A DNA stretch of 64,000 nucleotides. Source: Paenibacillus radicis (ex Xue et al. 2023) (GTDB lineage: Bacteria > Bacillota > Bacilli > Paenibacillales > NBRC-103111). Positions 1 through 8,685 of the stretch are shown here, one piece after another. The translations under genes were made by a program, and so were the position numbers. The stretch covers positions 1-64,000 of the forward strand of contig NZ_JANQBD010000011.1 of the NCBI RefSeq assembly GCF_024722015.1. The letters run 5' to 3'. Numbering within the stretch: the first letter of the stretch is position 1; the number at the start of each line of letters is the position of its first letter. The notes beneath the pieces are model-generated. The model did not search any database and had not been told where the DNA came from. It saw only the letters and a list, made by a program, of their open reading frames with translations.

Positions 1-223
1 GCGTCTGTGTAGATGTTGCCTTCCAGATTCCGCATACCGTCGGCCTATCTCAATGTTAGTCAATTTCGGGGCTCCGTCACTTTTCAGGCCTACTGCCTGA
101 CTGTCTACGCTTAGCACTCAACATTACCGCTGATAGCCCAAGACTCGCTATTGGCAACGCGGCTGCACGTTCTACCAAGCAGGGGTTCCACCTGCTAAAT
201 TACACGACCTTGCCCGGTCGCTC
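1..223 (-). other. Possible 5' noncoding segment of a group II intron, cut by the left edge
   Basis: No convincing protein is encoded here. Read on the minus strand, the stretch begins with GAGCGACC at 223-216, close to the GUGCG start of bacterial group II introns. It continues with a short stem (AGCAGGTGGAACCCCTGCT) and with phrases such as CGAGTCTTGG, GAGCCCCGAAAT, GAGATAGG and TCTGGAAGGCAAC, which I recall from the RNA domains upstream of LtrA-type reverse transcriptases. The proposed 5' end lies directly after the hairpin GCGGAA-n7-TTCCGC (242-224); class C introns prefer to insert behind hairpins. The second base differs from the consensus and no reverse transcriptase is in the window, so this is a tentative call. 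Confidence 0.35.
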
Positions 224-410
224 GCGGAATTCAGACTTCCGCTATCGCACGGAAAGCACCATAAACAGAGAGATAACGGAAGTCCTGATTCCGTTATCTC
301 TCTGTTTGTGTTCATTGTGCTCCTATTTACCCCAAATAGCGGAATTCAGACTTCCACTATCTGCTTAAATTGGAGGCAGCAGATTAGATAACGGAATTTT
401 CAGTTCCGTT
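224..410. repeat. Cluster of palindromic intergenic repeats, copy 1
   Basis: Four hairpins follow one another. GCGGAATTCAGACTTCCGC at 224-242 recurs almost unchanged at 339-357. A perfect 19-bp inverted repeat occupies 263-281 and 289-307 with a 7-base loop (arm core AGAGATAACGGAA). AACGGAA/TTCCGTT pair at 390-410. The same vocabulary (cagag..ataacggaa, aattggaggc, ttccgctatc) reappears at 16372-16520, so this is a dispersed family. From 421 to 534 I see nothing recognisable. Confidence 0.8.
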
Positions 411-534
411 CAGTACCTTTAAACCACATAGCTGCCTCACCATGATTATTAAAGGAACTCACCTGATGGTTGAGTATATAACGATTTCAAGCGTCGAGAA
501 TCACGCTTTGCTGCAATTCGACGTTGTGCCCTAT

Positions 535-1479
535 TCATGAGTATCGCTCCAGCAACTCCAAGAGTCTGCGCCGGATCGACACCTTCAATTCCTCCGGCTC
601 CTCCAGTACGGCCTCGTCCCCTAATCCGATAAAGAACTCCGTATAAAAAGGGATGTCACTGCGGGGCACATCCTTATCGATAACGCCGCTTCCGTCTTCG
701 CGCACTTGCATCAGAGGAGCAAGCCACAGCTCGGATTCGCAGCGCTGGACACCGGCCGGGCTTAACTCCGCCCGAAGGTGAACAGGCTCCCGCGGCTCTG
801 CAACCTCTCTGCGGCTGAGGCGGATATCGCTCAGATCGAGCGGGTCCGTGCCGGATGCATCATATATCGCAGCGCGAATTCGATCGCATCGGAATACGCG
901 AAAGCCCTCGCGCAAGAAACAGTAAGCCGTGCAATACCAGAAGCCATTGTTAGCATATATACAGACCGGCTGAATCCGACGGTTACCCGTCCCCTCCTCC
1001 TTTGACTCGTATTCGATGGCAAGCACCTTCTGATGTACCGCCGCGTCAAGAAGAATGGCCAAGCTGGGCGCATCGCCACGCCTCGCTGGCGTAATGAAGT
1101 CGACCCGGTCCTTCATGCCATCAATCCGGTCCCGGACGTCCCCAGGCATATGAAGGTAGAACTTTCGCAGAGCCGAAGCGGATTCAGCTTCGAATGGCAG
1201 CGAGGAGTAATGACGCAGGGCATGCACCGCAAAGAACATCGCCACGGCCTCTTCCTCCGTGAATGCGATCGGAGGCAGTACTCTCTCCCTGATCACCTGA
1301 TAGCCCCCGTGTGGCCCCACTTCCGAATAAAGCGGTACCCCCAGCTCGCTCAGCTCCTGCAGATCCCTTAGAATCGTACGCTTAGATACGCCAAATTCAT
1401 CGGCAAGCTCCTGTACTTTGAATCGCCGCTTCCGGTTGACAGTCATCATCAGTTCCATCAGTCTTTTGGACTTGGGCAT
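535..1479 (-). CDS. YafY-like WYL-domain transcriptional regulator
   Basis: A DeoR-like N-terminal winged helix (SKRLMELMMTVNRKRRF, then ELADEFGVSKRTILRDL) is followed by a WYL-type ligand-binding region in the middle and a C-terminal extension ending RRRLLELLERY. Length is normal for the YafY family. I place the start at ATG 1479, which has AGAGG nine bases upstream; an ATG at 1500 and a TTG at 1521 are in frame but lack a good ribosome binding site. The gene is divergent from the MFS exporter at 1589, and the shared intergenic region carries two palindromes, so it very likely regulates that exporter and itself. The ligand is unknown; WYL domains often sense nucleic acids or small nucleotides, but neither is shown here. 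Confidence 0.85.
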   Translation of the reverse strand: MPKSKRLMELMMTVNRKRRFKVQELADEFGVSKRTILRDLQELSELGVPLYSEVGPHGGYQVIRERVLPPIAFTEEEAVAMFFAVHALRHYSSLPFEAESASALRKFYLHMPGDVRDRIDGMKDRVDFITPARRGDAPSLAILLDAAVHQKVLAIEYESKEEGTGNRRIQPVCIYANNGFWYCTAYCFLREGFRVFRCDRIRAAIYDASGTDPLDLSDIRLSRREVAEPREPVHLRAELSPAGVQRCESELWLAPLMQVREDGSGVIDKDVPRSDIPFYTEFFIGLGDEAVLEEPEELKVSIRRRLLELLERYS

Positions 1480-1514
1480 CCGGATCATCCTCTTTTTCAT
1501 AAATAAATTAGTTT

Positions 1515-1559
1515 GTGACAAATTGTGTCACTATTATAACTTACGATATAAAACGTAAG
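1515..1559. promoter_or_regulatory. Two palindromes between WYL regulator and MFS gene
   Basis: GTGACA-aattg-TGTCAC (1515-1531) and CTTACG-n8-CGTAAG (1540-1559) are both perfect inverted repeats of six-base arms. They lie in the short divergent intergenic region and are natural candidates for operators of the WYL regulator. Confidence 0.55.
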
Positions 1560-1588
1560 CAACACTAAACCATTAGGAGTGATCGACC

Positions 1589-2764
1589 ATGCGTAAATAT
1601 ACGGTATTGTTCTTTCTCATCATGTTCATGATCGGAACCGATACGTTCCTGATCTCACCCTTGCTCCCTACACTGCAGACACAGTTCGGCGTGTCAACGA
1701 GTATCGCCGGATGGATGCTTGGCGCCTATACGCTCGGTTCGGCCGTCTTCGCCTTGATCGCAGGACCTCTGTCCGACGGTTGGAATCGCAGAACCGTGCT
1801 TCTGAGCGGCTTGCTCGGATTCTCCGTAGCGACAATTTTATGCGGCTTCGCGGACAGCTTCTGGACGATGTGCCTGTTCCGTTTCCTTGCCGGCATCAGT
1901 GCGGCATTCACCGCTCCGCAGGTGTGGGCGTCCATCCCCGCCATCATGCCTGCATCCCAAATATCGAAGACAATGGGCATCGCCTTCTCAGGGCTCGCCG
2001 CATCCCAGGCGTTTGGTGTGCCCATAGGTAGTTGGCTTGCGACCGCCCATTGGTCTGTTCCGTTCTGGACGATTGGAATCGCATCTTTTCTGCTTGCCAT
2101 CGTCATCTTTTACACGCTGCCCGACATAAAGCCAAGCGTCCAAAAGGATGAGCGGACGTCGATCCTTCGCCGGTATGTCCCGTTGATCACGAGCAGGAAA
2201 GCAAGGGGCGGCTTCTTCGCTTACCTGCTCCTTCACTTAGGATGCGGAACCGCATTCGCCTTCGTTGGCAAGTGGATGGCAGACCAGTTCGAGCTTCCAG
2301 TCGGGCAAATCGGTACTGTAATGATCTTCCTCGGACTTGGCAATCTTCTGGGGAGCACGGTTAGTGCATATGCATCTCAAAAGCTGGGTCATGCAAAGGC
2401 AGTCGCGGCAGGAATGGCATTACTCCTGGCTCTATACGTGGTGATGCCTCATCTAGCGAGCCTTCCTGGCGTGACGATTGTCTATTTCATCATTTGCACG
2501 ATACTCGGGATAATCTTCCCGATTGTTATGGGTGCACTCACTTCGCTCAACTCTTCAATTCGCGGAACGATCTCCAGCCTGGCCAACGCGACGATGAACG
2601 GTGCGAACACACTCGGCGCATGGGCGGCAGGCATACTCTATGTTCAGCTCGGGGGCTATTCGTCAATCGGTATCTTCTCAGGGATCTGCCTTGCACTATC
2701 ACTCGGGACTTTCCTGTCCAGTGGCGTCCTGGGGAGGAACTCACCGACTAGCGGCAAGGGGTAA
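1589..2764 (+). CDS. MFS transporter, DHA1 (drug/metabolite:H+ antiporter) family
   Basis: A 391-residue membrane protein with about 12 hydrophobic segments. After the second helix it has the MFS motif GPLSDGWNRR, the conserved loop signature of the superfamily. The early sequence (FFLIMFMIGTDTFLISPLLP, LQTQFGVS) is typical of AraJ/YbcL/bacillibactin-exporter-like DHA1 efflux proteins. AGGAG sits nine bases before the ATG. It is transcribed away from the WYL regulator and ends at a strong bidirectional terminator. Substrate cannot be told from sequence. No break or odd codon use is seen. Confidence 0.85.
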   Translation: MRKYTVLFFLIMFMIGTDTFLISPLLPTLQTQFGVSTSIAGWMLGAYTLGSAVFALIAGPLSDGWNRRTVLLSGLLGFSVATILCGFADSFWTMCLFRFLAGISAAFTAPQVWASIPAIMPASQISKTMGIAFSGLAASQAFGVPIGSWLATAHWSVPFWTIGIASFLLAIVIFYTLPDIKPSVQKDERTSILRRYVPLITSRKARGGFFAYLLLHLGCGTAFAFVGKWMADQFELPVGQIGTVMIFLGLGNLLGSTVSAYASQKLGHAKAVAAGMALLLALYVVMPHLASLPGVTIVYFIICTILGIIFPIVMGALTSLNSSIRGTISSLANATMNGANTLGAWAAGILYVQLGGYSSIGIFSGICLALSLGTFLSSGVLGRNSPTSGKG

Positions 2765-2842
2765 CCATACGTACTTCCTATGCTATTCAAGGCATTATCT
2801 GAATGCAGTGCCTATACGACAAATCTGCCACCAATGGGTCAG

Positions 2843-2882
2843 AAAAACGCCGCTCCTGCATATGCATAGGAGCGACGTTTTT
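2843..2882. terminator. Bidirectional rho-independent terminator
   Basis: CGCTCCT at 2851-2857 pairs with AGGAGCG at 2868-2874. A-rich sequence lies on the left and five Ts on the right, so it can end the MFS transcript (+) and the nucleoside transporter operon (-), which converge here. Confidence 0.85.
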
Positions 2883-2936
2883 GAAGAGCAAGCATGCTGC
2901 GCTTATAAATTTGTGAAACACATGGCCGCAGCCTTT

Positions 2937-3890
2937 CTATCTCTTACCGGAGTCAAAAGGCTCGCCCGCCGCTTTCGGGGCATTCGATGTTTTGGAGAAC
3001 ACAATTAGCGCCAACAACGTGACGACATATGGAAATACCTTGAGAATAATAGGCGGAAATACCGCTAGCGACGGAATAACCTGAGATACATTAGCTATCG
3101 TGCTTGCAAAACCGAAGAATAGTGTAGCCCCCACGATACCGAAGGGTCTCCATTGTCCGAATATTAAGGAAGCCAAGGCCAGAAAACCCAATCCAGCCAC
3201 ACTGCCTGTAAATTCGCCCGCAAAGGTAACAATCATCGCGGCGCCGCCAAGTGCCGAGAAGGCACCGGAAATAATCACTCCGGTATATCTCATCGATTTT
3301 ACGTTGATGCCTGATGCTTCCGCCGCGTGCGGATGTTCGCCGCATGCGCGCAAGCGCAGACCAAACGGTGTTTTGTAAAGAACAAAGGTACTGAGGAACA
3401 CAATTAACAGGATAAACCATGTTGATGCGTATGTATTGGAAAAGATTAAGGGACCTACGACCGGAAGCTTCGAGAGCAGCGGCACCTCGAAGGGCGTAAA
3501 GCCGGTGGTGATGCGTATATTGCCGCTGCCTGTAATATTGCGTGACAGAAAAACCGTTAGTGCCCCGGCTACCAGATTGATCGCCGTACCACTAATAATC
3601 TGATTAGCACTGAGACTGATGCTGGCAAATGCATGCAGGAGGGAGAATACCGCCCCGGCTGCCATCGCGATAAACAAACCGATCCAAATGACAGCCTGAT
3701 TGCCAGGCCATATGGACTGTAATTTGAAAATAACAAAAGCGCCAGTGAACGATCCTACAACCATCAGCCCTTCGAGACCGATGTTCACAACACCGCTTCT
3801 TTCACTAAATAATGCGCCCAACGCCGTTATCAAAAGCGGAATGGTAAACACGATGGCATAAGGAAATATTTGTTGAAGCGTTACCCACAT
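2937..3890 (-). CDS. ABC transporter permease, BMP-type nucleoside importer (YufQ/NupQ-like)
   Basis: A 317-residue inner-membrane permease of the BPD_transp_2 type. The opening ALGALFSERSGVVNIGLEG is the signature of the second permease in Bmp/Yuf nucleoside systems; RACGEHPHAAEASGINV forms the cytoplasmic coupling region. It is the last gene of a four-gene operon with the lipoprotein, ATPase and partner permease, only four bases after the partner. The related B. subtilis NupNOPQ system imports guanosine and other nucleosides, so purine nucleoside uptake is likely, but the ligand is not proven. Confidence 0.88.
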   Translation of the reverse strand: MWVTLQQIFPYAIVFTIPLLITALGALFSERSGVVNIGLEGLMVVGSFTGAFVIFKLQSIWPGNQAVIWIGLFIAMAAGAVFSLLHAFASISLSANQIISGTAINLVAGALTVFLSRNITGSGNIRITTGFTPFEVPLLSKLPVVGPLIFSNTYASTWFILLIVFLSTFVLYKTPFGLRLRACGEHPHAAEASGINVKSMRYTGVIISGAFSALGGAAMIVTFAGEFTGSVAGLGFLALASLIFGQWRPFGIVGATLFFGFASTIANVSQVIPSLAVFPPIILKVFPYVVTLLALIVFSKTSNAPKAAGEPFDSGKR

Positions 3891-3894
3891 AGGA

Positions 3895-4950
3895 TCATTT
3901 CACCTGCTTTCCTCTGGTTGATGAGCGTCGGTTAACCCAACGGATCAAACGCTCAATGAGAATACTGGTAGCTGCAAAGTAGATAATGATAGCGATGATC
4001 GTATCGGCAATCTCGGGAGGAATCTCAGTCATGGCATTCATGAAGCCTCTGCCTGAAGAAAGCAGTCCGAAAAAAATCGCAGATACGAGCACACCAGCCG
4101 GTGTATTGGCTCCCAGCAGCGCAACCGCTATTCCGTCAAAGCCTTGCGATGGCATAATCCCAATTTGCATATTCACGGCATTGCCCGCATATTGAGCTAC
4201 GCCGCCAAGACCAGCGAGCCCTCCGGAAATAACCATTGACAACGCCATACTGCGTTTGACCGCTATACCCGTATATTCAGCAGCATATCGATTAAAGCCA
4301 ACCGCTTTCAATTCATAGCCAAGCGTCGTTCTATCAATGATAAAAGCGACAAGAATAACGGCTATAAGCGCAATGAAAATCCCCAGGTTAATGTAGGATC
4401 CCCCGAACAGCTCCGATAAGAACGGCTCCTTCAGCAGGGCAGTATCCGACAAATTTCTTGATTCGGTTTCCAAATACGCCCCTTTGAAATAAGCAGGCAC
4501 CACGTAATAAACCGTCCAGTAAGCTATCCAATTCATCATAATTGTAGAAACCACTTCATGAACGTTAAACCTCGCTTTGAGTATTCCCGGGACGAATCCC
4601 CATATAGCGCCACCGATAAAACCGCTGATCACCATAAGTAGCAGCAGCTGAGCTCTTGGCAGGTCAAAGCTCAGTCCAATGGCCGTCGCGCAAAGACCTC
4701 CAATCAACATTTGCCCAGCTACACCTATATTAAATAAGCCTGTTCTAAAGGCGAAGGCTACGGATAATCCGGTAAAAATCAGCGGGGTTGCCGTTGCTAT
4801 CGTATTCCCGATTCTTTCCGGGTTTTTCAAACCACCCTGGAACAAGTAGCTATATCCCTCAAATGGATTATGGCCCGTCACCGCCATCAGCAACGCTCCG
4901 GCCAGCAAGCCCAGAACGACGGCAAGCAGGGAAGTAATCCCGCTTCTCAT
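3895..4950 (-). CDS. ABC transporter permease, BMP-type nucleoside importer (YufP/NupP-like)
   Basis: A 351-residue permease, the partner of the 2937 gene, with about ten hydrophobic segments. FAFRTGLFNIGVAGQMLIGG is the family hallmark at the second helix, and AVGFNRYAAEYTGI forms the coupling loop. Its start overlaps the end of the ATPase gene by four bases (ATGA), which indicates translational coupling. It is full length with no anomalies. Confidence 0.88.
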   Translation of the reverse strand: MRSGITSLLAVVLGLLAGALLMAVTGHNPFEGYSYLFQGGLKNPERIGNTIATATPLIFTGLSVAFAFRTGLFNIGVAGQMLIGGLCATAIGLSFDLPRAQLLLLMVISGFIGGAIWGFVPGILKARFNVHEVVSTIMMNWIAYWTVYYVVPAYFKGAYLETESRNLSDTALLKEPFLSELFGGSYINLGIFIALIAVILVAFIIDRTTLGYELKAVGFNRYAAEYTGIAVKRSMALSMVISGGLAGLGGVAQYAGNAVNMQIGIMPSQGFDGIAVALLGANTPAGVLVSAIFFGLLSSGRGFMNAMTEIPPEIADTIIAIIIYFAATSILIERLIRWVNRRSSTRGKQVK

Positions 4951-6470
4951 ACGCCTCCCCCCCTCTTCACACCGGCCATCATCAAGCCGACTTCCTGCTC
5001 GTTAGTATCCTTTGACTCCACGACTCCGATAAGCTCACCATTATTCACAACAGCGATCCGATCCGATACTTGGATTACTTCTTCCAGCTCCAATGAAACC
5101 AAGAGCACCGCTTTCCCTTGATCACGATGCTCAATTAAACGTTTATGAATATATTCGATGGAGCCTACATCCAAGCCACGTGTTGGCTGCACGGCAATAA
5201 GCAGATCAGGAGCCAGCTCGAGCTCCCTCCCGATGATTGCCTTCTGCTGGTTCCCTCCCGATAATGATCTGGCCACAGATACAGCGCCTTGTCCTGATCG
5301 TACATCGAAGCTTTCCAGAATCCGATTCGCATACTCACGGATGGCCGGCTTATTCAGAAGCCCTCTTTTAGAAAACGGCTCGCGGTGGTATACCTCCAAA
5401 ATCATATTTTCTTCCAAAGTATAGTCTAGCACTAGACCCCGTTTATGCCGGTCCTCCGGAATATGGGCAATCCCTTGCTCAATTCTGTCGCGAATTGCCA
5501 TACCCGTAATATCCTTCCCCTGGAACCAGACATGCCCGGATTCGATCTTACGAAGCCCCGTTATACCTTCTACCAATTCTGCCTGCCCGTTTCCTTCAAC
5601 ACCCGCGATACCAACGACTTCTCCGGCACGTACATCCAATGAGAAGTTATTCAATGCGGTCAGCTTCTTATTGTTACTAATAGTTAGCGAATCCAGCCTG
5701 AGCACTACCTCGCCCGGCGTAGATGTCTGCTTATCTACCTTGAAAGAAATTTGACGCCCCACCATCATCTCTGCCATTTGGGCCTCGGTAGCTTCCCCCA
5801 CATCAACCATTCCTATCGTTTTGCCACGGCGGATGATGGTGCAGCGATGTGCAACAGCTTTGATTTCTTTGAGCTTATGTGTGATCAAAATGACCGATTT
5901 GCCTTCCGCAATCAAATTTTTCAAAATCTTTTCAAAATCTTGGATCTCCTGAGGGGTCAGCACAGCGGTAGGTTCATCGAATATCAGTACCTCTGCGTCA
6001 CGGTAAAGCATTTTCAGAATCTCCACTCTCTGCTGCATGCCAACGGAAATATCTTCAATTCTGGCATAAGGGTCAACATTCAATCCATACAATTGAGACA
6101 GCTTTTCGATCCGCTTGGCAGCTGCCTTTATATCAAGAATAAGTCCCTTCCGGGGCTCGCTGCCGAGAATCATATTTTCTGTAACGGTGAACTTCTCTAC
6201 GAGCTTGAAATGCTGATGAACCATCCCAATTCCCAGCTTGTACGCAACATTCGGATTACTGATCCGGGTTTCCTCACCATTAACCTTAATTATGCCTCGA
6301 TCCGCCTGATACATGCCGAAAAGTATACCCATCAGCGTCGATTTACCGGCGCCGTTCTCCCCCAGCAGGGCGTGGATTTCTCCTCGCTTCAAACGAAGCG
6401 TAATATCGTCATTCGCGACAATACCGGCAAATTCCTTACGGATATTGAGCATTTCAACCACATAATCCAT
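4947..6470 (-). CDS. Duplicated-domain ABC ATPase of nucleoside importer (YufO/NupO-like)
   Basis: A 507-residue cytoplasmic ATPase with two fused nucleotide-binding domains, as in ribose/nucleoside (RbsA/YufO) systems. Domain 1 has Walker A GENGAGKST, signature SVGMQQR and Walker B VLIFDEPTAVL. Domain 2 is degenerate at Walker A (GVEGNGQAEL), keeps signature LSGGNQQK, and has a weakened Walker B (LLIAVQPTRGLD, with Q for the usual E). That asymmetry is normal for this family. It follows the lipoprotein gene after 106 bases that contain a terminator-like hairpin, so it is probably expressed below the level of the lipoprotein. Confidence 0.9.
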   Translation of the reverse strand: MDYVVEMLNIRKEFAGIVANDDITLRLKRGEIHALLGENGAGKSTLMGILFGMYQADRGIIKVNGEETRISNPNVAYKLGIGMVHQHFKLVEKFTVTENMILGSEPRKGLILDIKAAAKRIEKLSQLYGLNVDPYARIEDISVGMQQRVEILKMLYRDAEVLIFDEPTAVLTPQEIQDFEKILKNLIAEGKSVILITHKLKEIKAVAHRCTIIRRGKTIGMVDVGEATEAQMAEMMVGRQISFKVDKQTSTPGEVVLRLDSLTISNNKKLTALNNFSLDVRAGEVVGIAGVEGNGQAELVEGITGLRKIESGHVWFQGKDITGMAIRDRIEQGIAHIPEDRHKRGLVLDYTLEENMILEVYHREPFSKRGLLNKPAIREYANRILESFDVRSGQGAVSVARSLSGGNQQKAIIGRELELAPDLLIAVQPTRGLDVGSIEYIHKRLIEHRDQGKAVLLVSLELEEVIQVSDRIAVVNNGELIGVVESKDTNEQEVGLMMAGVKRGGGV

Positions 6471-6519
6471 CTATTTGTTCCTCCTTTACTCGCAGGTTCC
6501 GCTATATACCCAGATATAC

Positions 6520-6541
6520 AAAAAGACGGAGGTTATCCGTC
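6520..6541 (-). terminator. Intra-operon terminator/attenuator after the lipoprotein gene
   Basis: On the minus strand GACGGA pairs with TCCGTC across a five-base loop and is followed by five Us. It lies between the binding-protein gene and the ATPase gene, where partial termination would give excess binding protein. Three copies of CTATATACC surround it (6502, 6544, 6563). Confidence 0.75.
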
Positions 6542-6576
6542 TTCTATATACCCGTGGCATTGCTATATACCAATCC

Positions 6577-7674
6577 TTATTTTATTAGTGAGCCCTGTTC
6601 GGCAGCTACTTTTATTTCGCCAGCTTTGAGCTTGGCCAATACTTCGCTAACCTTCTTCACAGTATCCTCGCTAAGATTCGGATTTTTATCCGGTATGCCC
6701 ACACCATCATTTTTGGAATCGAATGTTAAGGTTTTACCCCCCGGGAATTTACCTTCCTTCTCGGCTTTGACCATGTCATAGGCTGCGTGATCGATTTTCT
6801 TCATAGCTGATGTCAGGACAACCGATTTATCTCCTTGATATACACCATCCGCATATTGATCCACGTCAACACCCACTACCCAAACCGCCTTACCAGAAGA
6901 AACGCGGGTCTTGGTTTCGTTAATGACTCCAACACCAACGCCGCCAGCCGCACAGAAAATAACTTTCACACCGCGATCGAACATTTGCGCAGCCAATTGT
7001 CCTCCAGCTGCTACGTTGTCAAAGGAGCCTTGATAAATAACGTTTTCTTTCTTCAAGCTGATCTTCGTACCTAGCTTTTCATTGGCGTATTGAATCCCTT
7101 GCTGAAAGCCCCAGTTATATTTTTGTACAGGTGGAATTTCCATGCCGCCAATAAAACCGGCTTCACCTTCCTTAATCTGAAGCGCCGTGGCTATACCAGC
7201 TAAATATCCCGATTCCTGCTCTGCGAAAAAGATCGCTACCGTGTTTTCCTTTACTACGGATTTGGAATCACCACTATGTGGGAAACCATCAATCAATACG
7301 AATTTGGCATCCTTATATTTATCCTGGGACTTGAATATCGCCGTTTCAAACTTAAAGCCAGGAGTTACGATAAACTTGAATCCAGCATCATACAGATTGC
7401 CAATTTCCTTCATATAATCAGCCTCTGTCGTCCCTGTCGGCTTCAAATATTTATCGGTAAGCTTCAGTTCGCCTGCGGCTTTTTGAATACCTTCCCAGGT
7501 CCCTTGGTTAAATGATTTGTCGTCAATCGAGCCGGCATCCGTAACCATCCCTACCTTGAAATTGGATACTGCCGATGTACCACCGCTTGGATTCTCTTTT
7601 TTACCACCACCACAACCTGTCACAAACATAACAATAGATGCGATTAACATCCATGTTTTTAACCCCTTTTTCAC
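6577..7674 (-). CDS. BMP-family nucleoside-binding lipoprotein (YufN/NupN-like)
   Basis: Extracellular substrate-binding lipoprotein of the Bmp/Med family. The likely start is GTG at 7674, with GAGGGGG about eight bases upstream; an earlier ATG at 7710 lacks a site. The product begins with a basic stretch (KKGLKTW), a hydrophobic segment and the lipobox VTGC. Family motifs are GMVTDAGSIDDKSFNQGTW near the mature N terminus, then TPGFKF, GFIGGMEIP and FCAAGGVGVGV. It is the first gene of the importer operon, behind a clear sigma-A promoter. Nucleoside binding is known for this family; the exact ligand is inferred. Confidence 0.9.
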   Translation of the reverse strand: MKKGLKTWMLIASIVMFVTGCGGGKKENPSGGTSAVSNFKVGMVTDAGSIDDKSFNQGTWEGIQKAAGELKLTDKYLKPTGTTEADYMKEIGNLYDAGFKFIVTPGFKFETAIFKSQDKYKDAKFVLIDGFPHSGDSKSVVKENTVAIFFAEQESGYLAGIATALQIKEGEAGFIGGMEIPPVQKYNWGFQQGIQYANEKLGTKISLKKENVIYQGSFDNVAAGGQLAAQMFDRGVKVIFCAAGGVGVGVINETKTRVSSGKAVWVVGVDVDQYADGVYQGDKSVVLTSAMKKIDHAAYDMVKAEKEGKFPGGKTLTFDSKNDGVGIPDKNPNLSEDTVKKVSEVLAKLKAGEIKVAAEQGSLIK

Positions 7675-7727
7675 TATTAACGCCCCCTCAAATGTTAATT
7701 TATCTATCATATCAAGATAATATAATA

Positions 7728-7756
7728 ACTATATGCGGAAATCTTATTTATTTCAA
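7728..7756 (-). promoter_or_regulatory. Sigma-A promoter of the nucleoside importer operon
   Basis: Read on the minus strand: TTGAAA (7756-7751), exactly 17 bases, then TATAGT (7733-7728). The start of transcription would fall near 7720, about 45 bases before the GTG of the lipoprotein gene. Confidence 0.7.
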
Positions 7757-8022
7757 CCTAACTTTATGTCAGTTTTCCTAACTTATTATTAAGAACACTC
7801 TTTCTGTATAGGACCTTTCAGCAAATCATACATCCGATAAACAATAGCTTTTCCCACAAGATTCTCCTTTATTCTGCTAATAATACCTTTATTAACTAAA
7901 AACCGTCCCCTTCTCCATTTGCCCTCACAAATAAGTTTTACCGATGTTGTTTTTAGAGAAAATTCAGTTATGCTTAAATTAAGCAGCAGGTTGATAAATA
8001 TATCATTTGGGGTTGATGCGAA
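7757..8022. other. Intergenic stretch with no assignable gene
   Basis: An open frame of about 75 codons without a usable start runs leftward from about 8010 to 7790 (peptide pieces VKLICEGKWRRGRFLV and VYRMYDLLKGPIQK). I do not recognise it and cannot tell a gene relic from chance. No riboswitch-like fold was recognised. Confidence 0.3.
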
Positions 8023-8481
8023 TTGTTTAGTATATTTTTAATTATCCATCTTCTTACAGGTATTATTTGTTTAGTAAGCGGCTTATTCGCTATGTTTTTC
8101 AAGAAGAAAAAAGGCAAGCATACACTAGCAGGGGAAATTTATCATTGTTCCTATGTTATTGTATTTGTAACAGCCATTGTGATGTCCATTTTACATTGGG
8201 AGACAAGCCAGTATCTCTTTTATATCGCTTTATTTTCTTACGGCCTTGCTTTACTTGGCTATTTGGCCGCTAAAAAAAAGTGGAAAAATTGGTTGGGTTC
8301 CCATATTGGGGGACTGGCAGGTTCATACATCGGTATTGTAACCGCCACTTTGGTAGTAAACGTACATAGAATTCCTGTTTTAAATGAACTGCCCCAATTA
8401 CTGTTTTGGTTCTTACCTACAATCATAGGAACTCCAATTATATTTATAGTCGGAAAAAAATATAGTGCACCAAACATATAA
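8023..8481 (+). CDS. DUF2306-like four-helix membrane protein
   Basis: A 152-residue hydrophobic protein with about five membrane segments. It opens FLIIHLLTGIICLVSGLFAM and has a short basic loop KKKKGKHTLAGEIYH, a layout seen in DUF2306 proteins of Firmicutes, whose function is unknown. The start is TTG, since the only nearby ATG (8016) runs into a stop at once; GGGG lies about ten bases upstream, so translation may be weak. The local sequence is AT-rich relative to its neighbours. It stands alone. Confidence 0.6.
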   Translation: MFSIFLIIHLLTGIICLVSGLFAMFFKKKKGKHTLAGEIYHCSYVIVFVTAIVMSILHWETSQYLFYIALFSYGLALLGYLAAKKKWKNWLGSHIGGLAGSYIGIVTATLVVNVHRIPVLNELPQLLFWFLPTIIGTPIIFIVGKKYSAPNI

Positions 8482-8619
8482 TTGATTTATTCATAGGTGT
8501 ATGGGGGGAGGGGGAATGCGAGTATCCAGATCGCCGAAATAACAAGCCGAAAATATATCCTATTGGTCACTTACAAGATGAATGTCTTAATGCTATTTAT
8601 AGATTCTCTTCGGTTATTT

Positions 8620-8685
8620 TTAAATTGCATAATCCCAAGCAGCTGCGCCAAGCCCAATAGCAGCATAGAACTTTTTTAACCGCAT
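8620..8685 (-). CDS. Candidate 21-residue peptide with good ribosome binding site
   Basis: ATG at 8685 is preceded by GAGGAG seven bases upstream and opens a 21-codon frame (MRLKKFYAAIGLGAAAWDYA then I and stop). It has a basic N terminus and a short hydrophobic alanine/glycine stretch, so it could be a tiny membrane peptide or the left-over start of a decayed gene. No homologue is known to me. Confidence 0.3.
   Translation of the reverse strand: MRLKKFYAAIGLGAAAWDYAI

Noticed and set aside
7790..8010. About 75-codon open frame on the minus strand between the BMP and DUF2306 genes
   Set aside because: No start codon, a stop just upstream and no recognised family; kept only as a note.
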